Origin: a virus
IMG/VR virus record: IMGVR_UViG_3300032287_003712
Location: 1 to 64,000 of that record
Length of the DNA: 64,000 nt
Reading direction: 5' to 3' (one strand)
Shown here: positions 63,187 through 64,000 of the stretch, piece after piece
How positions within the stretch are numbered: the first letter of the stretch is position 1
Layout: every line of letters begins with the position of its first letter
Translations under genes and position numbers: made by a program
Notes under the pieces: model-generated
Database searches by the model: none
Told to the model about the DNA's origin: nothing
What the model saw: only the letters and a program-made list of their open reading frames with translations

Positions 63187-63966
63187 TTAAGTCTGGCCTA
63201 GGTTCTCGTAGAACTTTTGTAAAACCGCCAGCCATTGTGTTTCGTGTTTTTCAACTTCTTTTGGGCCGAAAGTGAATACTTGAACTGAGTACTCCGGCAC
63301 CGGAGTAGACACGATAATTTGAGTTTTATCGATAGAGATACCCAAGCATCTTTCGGCAGCCATTTTGTACGCAGCCAGCTGCAGTTGTGTTTTCTTAAGT
63401 TTGAAAACTCCCGATACGAGCGCTTTACGAGTGGCGTCGTCTAGTTGTGCGGTTGCGCGTGGGAAATTACAGCTGTACGGCCCAGTCGACGTTTTGAAGT
63501 CTCCTAGGATTGTTTCGCCGTTATGGTCTCTATAAATGATGTCACAGCACCCCGCGTAACCGTGCTGCGTCTTTTCGTCATAATAATGAATTCTGCCTAC
63601 ACCATCTTCACCTACGTATTTAGCCCACGCAGGTTGGTTAAAAGGCTTCTCTGACCACAGGATTTTGCCACCGTCTAGAAGCTCTTCAAGTTTTTCTGGC
63701 ATCCCGTCCCAATACGGCTTGTAGTCCGCAGGCGGGTGTACTGCTAGGCCGCGCACATAATTTTCTACACAGTTATGAATCCATGTCCCTCTTTCAGCTG
63801 CTTTATCTGCTACACCCGGATTCATCAGATTCCAGTGCGCCAGCTTTTTTCGGGTCTCCTCGGTCTGCGTGGCTGACAAAACAGACGTAACAGATGGTAA
63901 TGGCCTTGGAACGCCATCACACACGTAATGTCTTAGTCCGTTTAATGTTAGCCTTGTCGAGGACAC
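63187..63966 (-). CDS. PD-(D/E)XK RecB/Cas4-like nuclease
   Basis: 259 aa, GTG 63966. The nuclease core shows GTWIHNCVEN (the usual His-containing helix), YAGCCDIIYRDHNGETILGD with FKTSTG (the catalytic D...D-x-K), and KTQLQLAAYKMAAE (the Q-x-x-x-Y motif). This combination fits RecB/Cas4/lambda-exonuclease-like enzymes used in DNA replication and end processing. No iron-sulfur Cys cluster is present, so a Cas4 label is unlikely. It is adjacent to the primase-helicase, 58 nt upstream. Confidence 0.85.
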   Translation of the reverse strand: MSSTRLTLNGLRHYVCDGVPRPLPSVTSVLSATQTEETRKKLAHWNLMNPGVADKAAERGTWIHNCVENYVRGLAVHPPADYKPYWDGMPEKLEELLDGGKILWSEKPFNQPAWAKYVGEDGVGRIHYYDEKTQHGYAGCCDIIYRDHNGETILGDFKTSTGPYSCNFPRATAQLDDATRKALVSGVFKLKKTQLQLAAYKMAAERCLGISIDKTQIIVSTPVPEYSVQVFTFGPKEVEKHETQWLAVLQKFYENLGQT

Positions 63967-64000
63967 TTAATAATGCTAATCAAGCCCCAGTTTACCCGAT

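Noticed and set aside
1-64000. CRISPR array
   Set aside because: No series of regular direct repeats with spacers was seen. The PD-(D/E)XK nuclease at 63187 lacks the Cas4 Cys cluster.
1-64000. Temperate lifestyle
   Set aside because: An XRE-like regulator and Xis-like HTH proteins are present, but no integrase, attachment site or repressor-operator arrangement was found. The rest of the genome is not visible.
1-64000. HIP1 octamer (GCGATCGC) as evidence for a cyanobacterial host
   Set aside because: I did not see this palindrome. Its absence is uninformative, because phages of cyanobacteria often lack it.

Overview
The window is one contiguous stretch of a lytic-looking tailed phage genome (Caudoviricetes). 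It carries a complete head-morphogenesis set (large terminase, portal, scaffold, major capsid protein), a long block of virion and receptor-binding genes, a lysis group, nucleotide-metabolism genes and a primase-helicase. No integrase, rRNA, tRNA or ribosomal gene was seen. No very long tape-measure gene is present (the largest virion proteins are 740-780 residues), which favours a short-tailed particle. That is inference, and the genome probably extends beyond both ends of the window. The style of the tail proteins and the FkbM, ThyX, dCMP deaminase and SpeD genes recalls phages of aquatic cyanobacteria, but no photosynthesis gene is present, so the host is a guess.

Layout. 1-3.4 kb: small genes, dCMP deaminase, an FkbM methyltransferase, a glycosyltransferase and a Cro/CI-type regulator. 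3.4-7 kb: five or six unknown, probably virion, proteins. 7-10.5 kb, reading leftward: a receptor-binding protein, a GH130-like enzyme and a GT4 glycosyltransferase. 10.6-23.1 kb: terminase, another glycosyltransferase, DUF3310, a GT17 glycosyltransferase, portal, scaffold, a methyltransferase, the capsid gene split by a group I intron, and a second abundant structural protein. 23-33.4 kb: virion proteins, including one with a SWIM-like zinc motif and an M23-like one, plus a leftward Dps-like ferritin. 33.4-36.6 kb, leftward: accessory and regulatory genes with a possible structured RNA in the middle. 36.6-36.9 kb: an AT-rich divergent control region facing a small sigma-region-4-like gene. 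37.5-53.4 kb: fibre and tail-tip proteins, including two paralogous receptor-binding genes whose third copy lies inverted at 7-8.2 kb. 53.4-64 kb: exostosin-like glycosyltransferase, SpeD, HNH proteins, lysis genes with a two-domain endolysin, ThyX, primase-helicase and a PD-(D/E)XK nuclease.

How the parts fit. The terminase-portal-scaffold-capsid order is that of a standard packaging and assembly module. Sugar and methyl-transfer genes sit one at a time between virion genes, several on the opposite strand, as if inserted as separate cargo. ThyX, dCMP deaminase and the DUF3310 protein would supply thymidine nucleotides. The PrimPol-helicase and RecB-like nuclease would replicate and process DNA.

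Most notable signals: (1) a hexamer, (G/C)CGTGG, strongly biased to the plus strand whichever way genes read; (2) about 0.5 kb in which the portal C-terminus and scaffold N-terminus appear to be encoded in two frames; (3) a group I intron with a LAGLIDADG endonuclease inside the capsid gene; (4) an 83-nt four-helix RNA candidate at 34.7 kb; (5) a Dps-like ferritin with intact ferroxidase spacing; (6) start codons buried in short hairpins.
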